From assembly GCA_027487485.1 (NCBI GenBank), contig JAIYDN010000059.1:140391-204390 (forward strand): 64,000 nucleotides of DNA, in the 5' to 3' direction. Shown here one piece after another: positions 37,294 through 45,805 of this stretch. Positions within the stretch are counted from its first letter, which is position 1, and every line of letters begins with the position of its first letter. The DNA comes from Planctomycetaceae bacterium (GTDB taxonomy: Bacteria > Planctomycetota > Planctomycetia > Pirellulales > Pirellulaceae). The notes beneath the pieces were generated by a model. The model was given only the letters and a program-made list of their open reading frames with translations, did no database searches and was not told the DNA's origin. Both the position numbers and the translations under genes were made by a program.

Positions 37294-39249
37294 ATGCCGG
37301 CAAAGAATCGGAAAAGCCTGTTGCGCAAACTCGCTACGTTAGGACGGGGTTGGAACTGGTCCCTTGCGATTCTAATGTCGACTTTGTGCACCTCTTGGAC
37401 ATTCGCACAATGGCCATCACGCGGTGGACCGAATGGCAATTACGCCATTGACGCAATGAACATGGAGGGACCTGGCACAGCGTGGTCCGCAAGGCTAGGC
37501 GTGTCCGATAGCGAGTCTATTGTGGATGGCGATAGCGTAATTCTGACGGCCCTGGACTACACGGACTCCGGATTGGACGCAACTCGCGTACTGTGCCTGA
37601 ATCGTCATACCGGCCAAACGAATTGGAGCGTGATCCTCCCAGAAAATAGTTACAAGTCGCAGGATGTTAGCGATCGATATCCTGTTCGGCCGATGGCAAC
37701 TCCCTACCTTTCCGGCGATAGCATTGTTTGCGTAGGATATGGCGGGTCGGTTCGTTGCCTGGACAAACGCGATGGAGCCTGCCGTTGGGAATTGGATCTC
37801 GTGAAAGACTTTAACGCGGAACCTGTCCAGTATGGATTCGCAACATCGCCTTGGGGTGACGGGAAGCAGGTACTCATTGCATGCGGCGGATCAGCAGGCA
37901 CTATCCTGAGCGTCGATCTTTCGACGGGCAAAGTCAACTGGAGCTGCGGAACGGGACAGGCATCCTATTGTTCGTTTGTCGAGTTTTCAACGAGCGATGA
38001 CAAATTGCATATTGTATATGCAGCGCAAGATGAATTGATTGCAGTCGACCCTGTTAACGGCACGATTGCTTGGCAACACCCTTATCCAAAGAAAGGACTA
38101 ACCAACATGGTTACGCCGATCGCCGTGGAAAAGGGTAAATTGCTGGTTGCAGGTCAAGGGTTCGAAGGAACTCGCTTATTGGATGTGATACCAGATAAAA
38201 AAAACGGCTATCGTGTTGAGGAAGTTTGGAAGAGTGCCAAACAACAGCCGTTCTATTGTAATTGGGTACAGTTACAAACGAAGCGGAACTTAGTTGTGGG
38301 CTTTGCAAGTAAGACATTGTTTACTTTGGATTGGCAAAGCGGGATTATAAAATCGCAATCAAGAGGTTGGACCGACTGCAATTTGGTAGCCACTCCCGAG
38401 GGTGCGATCGTCGTTCGTGGAGATGGATATGTTGGGCAACTAGAGTTCAGCGACGACAAACCAGTACAGGTTTCGGGATTTGGAAAGATTCGTGACCGCG
38501 TCTGGTGCGCTCCCACTATTGTCGGTGGGAGTCTTTTTGTGCGAGGCAGAATTGCATTGCATTGCGTACCTTTGAGCGAGCTTCAGAATGATGAACCAAT
38601 GCGCAATGGAACAGATGTCACTTCTATCGAAGCGATGTATGGTACACAGCCCGAGGGTATTGCGGAACTGATCGGAAAAGCAAAGAACTCCGATAAGACA
38701 TTCAGATGGGAAGACTACGCAGAAAAAGCCTCGGATGACTCAGTTCTTATAGGCGAAGACACTTACGTCCAAATTCTCAATGCTCTCGCGGCAGGCCAAC
38801 GTAATGAGCTTGGCTTGCGTATTGCGACGGATTGGGTCAATCGGCAGCCCTTATCGATTCGAGCATTTCAGGAGAAAGTTACATTGCTTCGCAAACTGGA
38901 TCGAGAAACAGAAGCGAGCCAAGAAGAAATGGAGCGACTTGTCGAGGTCGAGTTTGTAGTTACAACACAAGAGACGCTGCCGCCCGACGCTACCCTCATC
39001 TTGATGGGGAACGCATCACCACTGGGAAATTGGGAAAATCCAGGACTCAAGCTTCTTCGCGATTCCGATAATCAATGGCGTGTGCAGGCGAGAATTCCGC
39101 GAGGTGATTTGCAGTTCAAAGTAGCGAGCGGAAGTGTCGAGAAAGTGGAAGTCGGTGCCGATGGAAGCAACATCGCCAATCGTCGCCTTCGAGTTCAGGT
39201 TCCTTGCGAAATCTTGGCGAAGGTAGACGGATTCAAGGAGGCTAAGTAG
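37294..39249 (+). CDS. Secreted PQQ-like beta-propeller protein with C-terminal starch-binding-like domain
   Basis: From the ATG at 37294 the protein has 651 residues. A signal peptide (WSLAILMSTLCTSWTFAQ) is followed by WPSRGGPNGNYA, the usual entry of planctomycete propeller proteins. Propeller blades follow: VLCLNRHTGQTNWSV, VRCLDKRDGACRWELDL, LSVDLSTGKVNWSCG, LIAVDPVNGTIAWQHPY, each with the aspartate-x-x-x-GxxxW rhythm of PQQ-type repeats. No PQQ-ligand residues were identified, so cofactor binding is uncertain. After about residue 545 a domain like CBM20/starch-binding repeats (DATLILMGNASPLGNWENPGLKLLRDSDNQWRVQARIP) closes the protein. It probably acts in the periplasm on carbohydrate. 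Confidence 0.8.
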   Translation: MPAKNRKSLLRKLATLGRGWNWSLAILMSTLCTSWTFAQWPSRGGPNGNYAIDAMNMEGPGTAWSARLGVSDSESIVDGDSVILTALDYTDSGLDATRVLCLNRHTGQTNWSVILPENSYKSQDVSDRYPVRPMATPYLSGDSIVCVGYGGSVRCLDKRDGACRWELDLVKDFNAEPVQYGFATSPWGDGKQVLIACGGSAGTILSVDLSTGKVNWSCGTGQASYCSFVEFSTSDDKLHIVYAAQDELIAVDPVNGTIAWQHPYPKKGLTNMVTPIAVEKGKLLVAGQGFEGTRLLDVIPDKKNGYRVEEVWKSAKQQPFYCNWVQLQTKRNLVVGFASKTLFTLDWQSGIIKSQSRGWTDCNLVATPEGAIVVRGDGYVGQLEFSDDKPVQVSGFGKIRDRVWCAPTIVGGSLFVRGRIALHCVPLSELQNDEPMRNGTDVTSIEAMYGTQPEGIAELIGKAKNSDKTFRWEDYAEKASDDSVLIGEDTYVQILNALAAGQRNELGLRIATDWVNRQPLSIRAFQEKVTLLRKLDRETEASQEEMERLVEVEFVVTTQETLPPDATLILMGNASPLGNWENPGLKLLRDSDNQWRVQARIPRGDLQFKVASGSVEKVEVGADGSNIANRRLRVQVPCEILAKVDGFKEAK

Positions 39250-39325
39250 GGTAGACGAGAACCTGAAACGTGGCTATTCGCGACAATTGGATTCCCAACT
39301 AATGAACGCCTGAAATCACAACCAG

Positions 39326-39639
39326 TTGGGTTTGCGTGAGCAAGGTTCCGTTTTCCGTCGGACTCTGCTGTTGGTAGCGTCAGCTGGGTGTGAACCATCG
39401 CAAAAAAGTCTTGATGTAACAACACCCTTGCACGGGACCGTTGATGCTGCTTTACCACCTAAACTGCGGAGCAAGCAAATGGCGTTAGGCCGTTTTCGAA
39501 CGACGATCAGGTTCAGGTGGTGTTATACTTTGACGGACATGCGGCTGGTCCTGAAGATCCCAAAACGGAGAAGCGGGAAGAACGAACCTACGAAGTAGTG
39601 ACCTCCGGCTCTGGTTACAAAATTCAGTTGGTCAAATAA
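39326..39639 (+). pseudogene. Frameshifted small lipoprotein gene
   Basis: The first half (TTG at 39326) encodes a lipoprotein-type leader, RRTLLLVASAGCEPSQKSLD, and TPLHGTVDAALPPK. The second half, in another frame, reads TAEQANGVRPFSNDDQVQVV, then LYFDGHAAGPEDPK, TEKREERTYEVVTSGSGYKI and QLVK before TAA at 39637-39639. A single added A in the run CCTAAACTGCGG at about 39457-39470 would join PPK to TAEQ in one frame of about 105 residues. It is either a pseudogene or a sequencing error in a short A run. It lies 14 nt before the sulfatase gene. Confidence 0.55.
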
Positions 39640-39652
39640 AGAAAGCAACGAT

Positions 39653-41593
39653 ATGAAGTTTCGAACTTGGTTTTTATGTGCATTTGTCATTCTGATGAAT
39701 GCCTCTATGCATGCTGCCGATACGCCAGTTAAACCCAATGTTATCTACATTTTGGCGGACGATCTCGGCTGGGGAGACGTCGGTTGGCATGGCAGCGAGA
39801 TCAAGACTCCCAATCTTGATAAACTTGCCAACGCTGGGGCGAAGCTGGAAGCCTTCTACGTGCAACCTGTTTGCACCCCTACTCGGGCAGCTTTGATGAC
39901 GGGGCGTTATCCAATTCGCCATGGTTTGCAGACGGGAGTTGTTCGGCCTTGGGCACAGTATGGGCTTCCGTTGGAAGAGCAAACTTTAGCTCAAGGTTTG
40001 AAGTCTGCAGATTATGCAACGGCGATTGTCGGCAAGTGGCACCTTGGTCATTTTGAGCCAGGGTACTTGCCCACCCAACGTGGATTTGATCATCAATATG
40101 GTCACTACAATGGAGCGATCGATTACAACACCCATGTTCGTGATAATGGATTCGACTGGCACAAGGATGACTCTGTCAATCGCGACGAAGGGTACAGCAC
40201 TCATCTGATTGCCAAGGAATCGACCCGCATTGTCGAAACCTATGCTGGCAAGAAGCCCTTTTTCTTATACGTCCCCTTCAATGCTGTCCACTCGCCCCAT
40301 CAGGTGCCCGAAAAATACCTCAAGGGTTACGAGCATTTGAAGGGCGAGCGTCGCACTTACGCTGGCATGTTAACTGCTTTGGACGAAGCAGTAGGGCAGA
40401 TTGTAGAGGCCGTTGAACGTGCGGGAGTGAGAGAAAATACGCTCTTTATCTTCAGCTCCGACAATGGTGGTCCACAACCTGGAGTCGTAACAAGTAACGG
40501 TGAACTGCGGGCTGGAAAGGCAACTCATTATGACGGGGGCGTACGAGTACCAGCCTTCGCAACTTGGGACGGTAAAATTCCCGCCGGTTCAACGGTGAAG
40601 CAACCTTTGCATATTGCCGACTGGTACCCAACGTTGCTCAACTTGGCGGGTGCAAAAATAGATCAGAAGCTTCCCCTGGATGGTCTTGATGCATGGCCAA
40701 CCATCGTTCAAGGGAAACCTTCTCCTCACTCCGAACTCTTGATCAATGCGACCCCATATTCAGGTGCCATTCGTGTTGGCGATTGGAAGCTAGTTGTCAA
40801 CGGAAATAGGGCGGCTGCTGGATTTGATGGTGAATCGGTCGCTGTTGATAAAACCAAAATGAAGCTCGAACTCTTCAATCTGGTTGAGGACCCGAACGAG
40901 AAGACCAACCTTGCAGATCACTTTCCAGACAAAGTTGCCGATCTGCAAAATCGCTTTATCGCCTACCAACGTGAAGCAGTGGCACCGAAATCACGACCAA
41001 AACCGGAAGGATTCCAATCCCCCAAAGTTTGGGGAGAGCACGCGAGCACGGCTAAGAAAACAGTTTCCGTATCGGAGTTGAACGTCGGCGACAAAGCCCC
41101 TGAATTTGAAGCGGTCGACGACACTGGTAAGCGTTGGTCAAGCCTTGATCACGTGGGCAAAGAGCCAATTGTCGTGTACTTCTATCCCGCCGACTTTACG
41201 GGTGGATGTACTAAACAAGCATGCGCATTCCGAGATGACTGGAGCAAGTTTAAAGAGCAAGGAATTCAAGTGGTTGGCGTGAGTGGCGATGCCCCCGAAA
41301 GCCACCGTCTGTTTAAGCTCGCTCATCATTTGAACTTTACCCTGCTCGCAGATGAGGAAGGAAAAGTGGCGGAGGCATTCGGAGTGCCAGTGACTCGGGG
41401 TGATCGCGAAGTCAAAGCGGTCGTCGATGGCAAAGAGCATATCCTGCGTCGTTCTGTATCGACCAAGCGCTGGACGTTCGTCATCGACAAAGATGGACGG
41501 ATCGCCAGCAAAAACACTGAAGTCAAGGCAGCTGAAGATAGCAGTGCGATACTGAGCGAAGTTCTGGGCCGCATTCCATCGAATCCGAAGTGA
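39653..41593 (+). CDS. Sulfatase fused to a peroxiredoxin (BCP/PrxQ-type) domain
   Basis: The 646-residue protein has a signal peptide (WFLCAFVILMNASMHA), then an arylsulfatase domain: NVIYILADDLGWGDVG with metal-binding Asp pair, the formylglycine site CTPTR (C74 in VCTPTRAALMTGRYPIRHG), VGKWHLGHF and SSDNGGPQPG. The sulfatase part ends near residue 465. From about 478 a peroxiredoxin follows: SELNVGDKAPEFEA, the catalytic segment PADFTGGCTKQACAFRDDW with two Cys (about 519 and 524) spaced as in BCP-type enzymes, and VGVSGDAPESH. A formylglycine-generating enzyme would be needed to activate C74. The pairing of sulfate release with thiol peroxide reduction in one chain is unusual. Confidence 0.93.
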   Translation: MKFRTWFLCAFVILMNASMHAADTPVKPNVIYILADDLGWGDVGWHGSEIKTPNLDKLANAGAKLEAFYVQPVCTPTRAALMTGRYPIRHGLQTGVVRPWAQYGLPLEEQTLAQGLKSADYATAIVGKWHLGHFEPGYLPTQRGFDHQYGHYNGAIDYNTHVRDNGFDWHKDDSVNRDEGYSTHLIAKESTRIVETYAGKKPFFLYVPFNAVHSPHQVPEKYLKGYEHLKGERRTYAGMLTALDEAVGQIVEAVERAGVRENTLFIFSSDNGGPQPGVVTSNGELRAGKATHYDGGVRVPAFATWDGKIPAGSTVKQPLHIADWYPTLLNLAGAKIDQKLPLDGLDAWPTIVQGKPSPHSELLINATPYSGAIRVGDWKLVVNGNRAAAGFDGESVAVDKTKMKLELFNLVEDPNEKTNLADHFPDKVADLQNRFIAYQREAVAPKSRPKPEGFQSPKVWGEHASTAKKTVSVSELNVGDKAPEFEAVDDTGKRWSSLDHVGKEPIVVYFYPADFTGGCTKQACAFRDDWSKFKEQGIQVVGVSGDAPESHRLFKLAHHLNFTLLADEEGKVAEAFGVPVTRGDREVKAVVDGKEHILRRSVSTKRWTFVIDKDGRIASKNTEVKAAEDSSAILSEVLGRIPSNPK

Positions 41594-41617
41594 ACCTGGA
41601 AATTAGAGTCGTGAACA

Positions 41618-41734
41618 ATGACGCTTGAGAAGTTGAAAGAAAAGATATATCGAGTTCCTTTTCAACCATTCGAACTCGAATTGTGCGATGGAGACACGGC
41701 ATACATTGATTCACCGAATCGCGTTTTGGTGTAG
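41618..41734 (+). pseudogene. Truncated remnant of a small planctomycete protein
   Basis: An ATG at 41618 opens a 38-codon frame reading LEKLKEKIYRVPFQPFELEL, then CDGDTAYIDSPNRVLV and a stop. The pattern of a short helix followed by QPFxPFxLxLxDG is that of a common small planctomycete protein usually about 70-90 residues long, so this copy lacks its second half. I see no sign that it is expressed. Confidence 0.45.
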
Positions 41735-41805
41735 AAGTCCAAGCTATTGATCTCTAGCGGCAACTCGGTATGCACTGATGACTGGTAGGTAGGTATTGCG
41801 GACCA

Positions 41806-41863
41806 GTGGCATAGGCTTCCAGCCTGTGAAGACAGTACCCCACAGGCTAGAAGCCTATGCCAC
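41806..41863. repeat. Inverted repeat, 23-nt arms
   Basis: Left arm 41806-41828 (GTGGCATAGGCTTCCAGCCT then GTG) and right arm 41841-41863 (CACAGGCTAGAAGCCTATGC then CAC) are complementary with one mismatch and enclose 12 nt. Elements of this kind are scattered through planctomycete genomes. It sits in the 419-nt gap between the sulfatase and beta-helix genes, which also holds the remnant at 41618 and a broken leader at 41929. Confidence 0.85.
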
Positions 41864-42012
41864 TTTGGTAGTTTTCAGCCTGCGGCTTGCCTTGTCACCC
41901 TATCCCTCTCAAATATCGAAAAAGAAACATGAAACGTGCATAGCTATTCGTTGCCCTATTCGGCATGCTCGGAAGCAACTTCTGGCCTAGCGAGTCAACC
42001 GCCGTCGTCCAA

Positions 42013-43443
42013 ATGAACCAATTACAACCACTGTCAGGATTCGTAATGCTCGTTACTCGATTTGCCGCTGTGTTGCTGTTCGCTTCTTCCCTGCTTCAAT
42101 CCTGTGAAGGAGCGATCGTTCGAGGCACTGCTGAGCTTGTTGCTGCAGTCCGTGAAGCCAGCGAAGGAGCAACGATCGAGATCGCTGCTGGAACCTACCA
42201 ACTTGATGCCACGCTGGAACTCAAGGCCGGCATGACACTGAAGGGCGCGGGTATCGATAAGACGATCATCACACATTCTGCGACTTGGAAGCAATCCACT
42301 CAATCCTTGCCAGACCCCGAGATGAAACTCGAAGGATTGGACACCGACGCATACTTGATTCGGATCGAACGCGATACCTCCAGCGTGACCATTTCCGACA
42401 TGACGCTGCTGGCGCCAGTGCTACACGGTGGGATCTTTGCCTGGTTCCACAAAAATTTGCATGTCGATCACGTTCGATTCAAGGACATGTTGTGGAGCGG
42501 GATTCGAACGTTTGGGATGCAGCAGGCACAAATTCACGACTGCGAATTTATCGATGCGGGTGGCCGATGGGATAACGGACAACCAGGCTTACAAGGAGGC
42601 AATACCGGCGGTGGAATCTTTGCCGTATGGATGAGCGACAGCGAGATCTTCGACAATCGTTTCGTTCGCACTCAGACCGGACCAGCGGATGAATTCTACG
42701 GCATCAAGGTGCGACAGGGAGTACGTTGCCACGTCCACCATAACACGATCGAGACCAACTTCTCCATGGAGTTCCCGTTCGAGAACGACGAGGACAACGA
42801 AATCGACCACAATGTTTGCTTTGGAACGATTTCGATCCCCAAGTATGCAGGAGGAGCCGTCCCCAAAAGTGGTCGCACATTCCACATTCACCACAATTGG
42901 ATGAAGGAAAGTTACTCAATCGAGTTCGCCCGCAACGGAGTTGAGATCGACCACAACTTGTTTGATTTCGTCCCAGAACAGGATCACGGCAATCTCATCT
43001 CTGGCTTTGGGGATGCGGCCGCTCCCGGGCCCCTGAGCTTTCACAATAATCTGGTTAGCAATCCTGGAAGAGGATTGATCTGGATCAACGAGGTGTTCAA
43101 CAACATCGTGGTCCGAAACAATCACATCATCGCGAGGACGACCGTAACGCCGCGCAATGATGGGTTGTTTGGATTCAATGGTGGAAGCGACTTCACAACC
43201 GTATTTATTAGAGACAACTTGATCGAGTGCATTGGTCAAGCCCGCCCGCTGCTCCGTTCTCCGGAAAGCTACTCCGCAACGATAGAGAACAACATACTCA
43301 TCAACGTAGCTGATACGAATGAACTTAAGAAGGCGAAGGCCGACCGATTGATTGGATTGGAAAAGCCTCTTCAATTCCGTTGCGGTGTCCGTGGTGAATT
43401 CACGGTGGATGGATGGAAAACAAGCCCGAAAAAAAAGAAGTAA
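42013..43443 (+). CDS. Secreted right-handed parallel beta-helix protein
   Basis: From the ATG at 42013 the protein has 476 residues; ATG 42046 (MLVTRFAAVLLFASSLLQS) is a second possible start directly before the signal peptide. The mature protein begins AIVRGTAELVAAVREASEGATIEIAAGTYQL, the entry of many pectate-lyase-like helices, followed by KGAGIDKTIITHS. Repeated coils with Asn/His/Asp turns follow: HVRFKDMLWSGIRTF, HDCEFIDAGGRW, HHNTIETNFSMEF, HNVCFGTIS, HHNWMKESYSIEF. The ending is Lys-rich. Lyase or carbohydrate hydrolase activity is plausible but no catalytic residues were identified. Confidence 0.8.
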   Translation: MNQLQPLSGFVMLVTRFAAVLLFASSLLQSCEGAIVRGTAELVAAVREASEGATIEIAAGTYQLDATLELKAGMTLKGAGIDKTIITHSATWKQSTQSLPDPEMKLEGLDTDAYLIRIERDTSSVTISDMTLLAPVLHGGIFAWFHKNLHVDHVRFKDMLWSGIRTFGMQQAQIHDCEFIDAGGRWDNGQPGLQGGNTGGGIFAVWMSDSEIFDNRFVRTQTGPADEFYGIKVRQGVRCHVHHNTIETNFSMEFPFENDEDNEIDHNVCFGTISIPKYAGGAVPKSGRTFHIHHNWMKESYSIEFARNGVEIDHNLFDFVPEQDHGNLISGFGDAAAPGPLSFHNNLVSNPGRGLIWINEVFNNIVVRNNHIIARTTVTPRNDGLFGFNGGSDFTTVFIRDNLIECIGQARPLLRSPESYSATIENNILINVADTNELKKAKADRLIGLEKPLQFRCGVRGEFTVDGWKTSPKKKK

Positions 43444-43536
43444 GAAGGCTATCGTTACCCAACATTGAGACGACCAAGCCACAATCGCTATCGAACGTTG
43501 ATAGCCTTAAGCAGTATTGACACGTGCTCCTCAAAC

Positions 43537-43559
43537 GCTACTATGGCACCTGTAGTAGC
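43537..43559. promoter_or_regulatory. Dyad upstream of the PadR gene
   Basis: GCTACTA-N9-TAGTAGC is a perfect 7-bp dyad, 45-60 nt before the PadR start. It is a good candidate for the regulator's own operator; there is no experimental consensus to compare with here. Confidence 0.45.
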
Positions 43560-43603
43560 TGTGACGGACCGTGAGATTGCTGTTCAGGATGGGAGAGAAT
43601 TCA

Positions 43604-43942
43604 ATGACTTTCGACATGAGTATCTGGAAGAGTGAGATACGTCGAGGAGTCGTCGAAATCTGCTTGCTCACGGCGGTCAAAGAGCAAGAAGGCTATGGCT
43701 ATGAGATCATTCAGCGAGTGAAGGAGCGGTCTGGTATCGAACTCACTGAAAGCACTGTGTATCCAATGTTGACACGTTTGGCCAAGCAAGGCCTTTTGTC
43801 TACTCGTCAGGAACCTAGCCCTCAAGGGCCGTCTCGACGCTATTTTAAGCTAACGTCCGATGGCAAGCGAAAGTATGACGCCATGCTTGAGCATTGGAAA
43901 TCATTTACTAAGTCTGTTTCCCAAATGCTTGTTACTAAATAA
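43604..43942 (+). CDS. PadR-family transcriptional regulator
   Basis: From the ATG at 43604 the protein has 112 residues (ATG 43616 is an alternative). It matches PadR winged-helix repressors: EIRRGVVEICLLTAVKEQEGYGYEIIQRVKER, then LTESTVYPMLTRLAKQGLLSTRQEPSPQGPSRRYFKLTSDGKRKY. It is compact, with a short C-terminal helix for dimerisation. The downstream gene, 12 nt away, encodes a membrane protein with a HAAS-like domain, the normal partner of PadR in this arrangement, so the two form a signalling pair in which the signal is unknown. Confidence 0.93.
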   Translation: MTFDMSIWKSEIRRGVVEICLLTAVKEQEGYGYEIIQRVKERSGIELTESTVYPMLTRLAKQGLLSTRQEPSPQGPSRRYFKLTSDGKRKYDAMLEHWKSFTKSVSQMLVTK

Positions 43943-43954
43943 AAGGAGTTTCTC

Positions 43955-44548
43955 ATGATTGCAATTGAATTACCAGACACTTTGCGGCAGATGATTGATG
44001 CGAGGCTGGACAATGTTGAACGTGCATTGATCGTTTCGGGGACGAATCGCATCGACCGACGACAAATCGTCTCCGCAATCGAAGATCAAATAATGGAAAT
44101 GCTGAGTCAAGTTGTGGAGGAAGAGCCGACACGAGATGATGTATTGAGTATTCTGGCCAAGCTCGACCCGCCGGAAGCATACTTGGAACTATCCAACGTT
44201 GAAACTTCGAGTTTCATTTCGGTGAATTGCGAGGGGCGTAGACCTACTCAAGTCGGGCGCTTACCCGCAACCAAAGGCAGCTTCAATACTCTGGCGATCA
44301 GCAGCTTTGTATTAACTTGCATCGCGATTGTAGTTGCGTTCTCGTGGTGGATACTTGGGTATTTGGGATTAACTATCTTGTTCGCATTGGCGGTTTCAGC
44401 TACTGTCTGCAGCACGATAGCGCTTTGCCAAATGCAAATGAAACAAAATGGTCAACAAGGACGCTGGATGGCAATCATCGCAATCTCTTGCACTCCGGTG
44501 ATTGCACTCGTGTCTTGGAGCACCTTTCTGCTTATGCTTGCGGGATGA
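43955..44548 (+). CDS. HAAS-like domain membrane protein, DUF4190-like tail
   Basis: The 197-residue protein starts with a helical region (QMIDARLDNVERALIVSGTNRIDRRQIVSAIEDQIMEMLSQVVEE), the pattern of HAAS signalling domains linked to PadR, then EEPTRDDVLSILAKLDPPEAYLEL. The C-terminal 85 residues contain three hydrophobic helices (LAISSFVLTCIAIVVAFSWW; LGLTILFALAVSATVCSTIALC; WMAIIAISCTPVIALVSWSTFLLML), like DUF4190. It is downstream of the PadR gene and probably regulates it or is regulated with it. Confidence 0.78.
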   Translation: MIAIELPDTLRQMIDARLDNVERALIVSGTNRIDRRQIVSAIEDQIMEMLSQVVEEEPTRDDVLSILAKLDPPEAYLELSNVETSSFISVNCEGRRPTQVGRLPATKGSFNTLAISSFVLTCIAIVVAFSWWILGYLGLTILFALAVSATVCSTIALCQMQMKQNGQQGRWMAIIAISCTPVIALVSWSTFLLMLAG

Positions 44549-44607
44549 GAAAGTTCGTCTGACGCTTCGCTGAAAGGACGAGTCCCTGTAGAGCGACGAT
44601 ATCACAT

Positions 44608-45528
44608 CTAATCCTTGTCCAATCCTTCACGAATTAATGACTTTTCGTCGATCTTGTGTAGTGTCGCGAATCGCTTTCGAATCGTGTCAGTATCTCCAAG
44701 GGTGAAAAACGCAGAATACGAGAACGACAAACCTGGAGTCAGGGCGAATGTTCGCAAGGGAGCAATGTAGGAACAGTCCGACCCGGCGCCACCCTCGAAG
44801 CGATAGCATGTCGCTTCCGAAGTGCCTGGGACGTACACACCAACGCCATTTCCTTCATTGTCAACATAGGCCGCCCAGCCTTCCGAAAGTGTTACAGACT
44901 CATTGGGCCAACCAGGAACTTTTCGCAACAACGGCACTGAGGTCCAAGGTTTTTCGCCGGAGTAGGTGATCAGGGTGGACAACTTAGGGGAAACAAATAC
45001 GGCAGGGGTTTCTTGGTGACGAGCCTTGTGGGTCGTAACACCATTGTAAGTGAACTGGTAGCGAACTCGGAGAACAGGTCCATCCAAGTCCACCCATTGC
45101 TCCATCGTGCATTCACTGACTAATTTTCCCGAAGCCCAATGCCTTGGGGTTGTCTTGACGTAAGCTGATGTTTCCGTCGACTTGAATTCGAGGACACTTG
45201 CTGCGTTACCCTTGTAGTCTCCGCCTTGCACGGGGTTATAACACCACGGCTTGTCGACCCAAAGTGATCCGTCTTCATTACCGTAGTAGGACTGCTGAAC
45301 CAATCGACCGTGATCGTAGTGATTGAGTGTATTGAAGTCGGATGTCTGCGACGAAAGATGCGCGATCGCGCCACCGTGTGATCGCAAGAGTCCAACACGT
45401 AGATCGGTGTTCTGGATATAGACCCAATCTTCGGTCTGTTTGGAATCTGCAGGTTCGTGCGCGCCCAGGGCGGACCCCCAGAGCACCAGAAGTCCGATAC
45501 AACTGAGAATTTTGATGATGTGTTCCAT
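44608..45528 (-). CDS. Secreted protein of unknown function
   Basis: The 306-residue protein has a signal peptide (IIKILSCIGLLVLWGSALGA|HEP). The mature protein is beta-rich with many aromatic residues and conserved-looking turns: WVYIQNTDLRVGLLRSHGGAIAHLSS, YYGNEDGSLWVDKPWCYNPVQGGDYKGNA, and GWAAYVDNEGNGVGVYVPG. The pattern of a jelly-roll or glycan-binding beta-sandwich would fit, but no known family motif is evident, and I cannot name a function. It is the last of the short minus-strand genes between 44.6 and 47.6 kb. Confidence 0.6.
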   Translation of the reverse strand: MEHIIKILSCIGLLVLWGSALGAHEPADSKQTEDWVYIQNTDLRVGLLRSHGGAIAHLSSQTSDFNTLNHYDHGRLVQQSYYGNEDGSLWVDKPWCYNPVQGGDYKGNAASVLEFKSTETSAYVKTTPRHWASGKLVSECTMEQWVDLDGPVLRVRYQFTYNGVTTHKARHQETPAVFVSPKLSTLITYSGEKPWTSVPLLRKVPGWPNESVTLSEGWAAYVDNEGNGVGVYVPGTSEATCYRFEGGAGSDCSYIAPLRTFALTPGLSFSYSAFFTLGDTDTIRKRFATLHKIDEKSLIREGLDKD

Positions 45529-45547
45529 TATCGTTTAGCATCCGAAT

Positions 45548-45769
45548 TCAGTGCAAGGATACAATCACGTCGAGGCATGCTCCACACTCCAATGCTGAAC
45601 CGCGTGCGTTGTCGTAAAGTCGAGCTTGGTCTTTACCCGTTTGTTTACCGGAACCTTCGGCTATATTCAACGGAATCGAAATGAATGACCGCTTCAACTG
45701 ATTTTGAATCTCACCCGTTATACCACCGTTGATTTGGTTCAACTGCATTGGCACAACTGTGGCTACCAA
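45548..45769 (-). pseudogene. Truncated four-helix-bundle (23S intervening-sequence type) protein
   Basis: The frame encodes NQLKRSFISIPLNIAEGSGK, the central signature of the four-helix-bundle protein family first described from intervening sequences in 23S rRNA genes, then DQARLYDNARGSALECGACLDV. Complete members have about 115-125 residues and begin with an extra helix. Here the N-terminal helix is replaced by MVATVVPMQLNQINGG and the C-terminus stops early (VIVSLH), giving 73 residues. It is probably non-functional. The 23S gene in this window has no intervening sequence. Confidence 0.65.
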
Positions 45770-45805
45770 GCAACAAGCTCGATCGAGCGTTGATAGACAG
45801 CCTGA

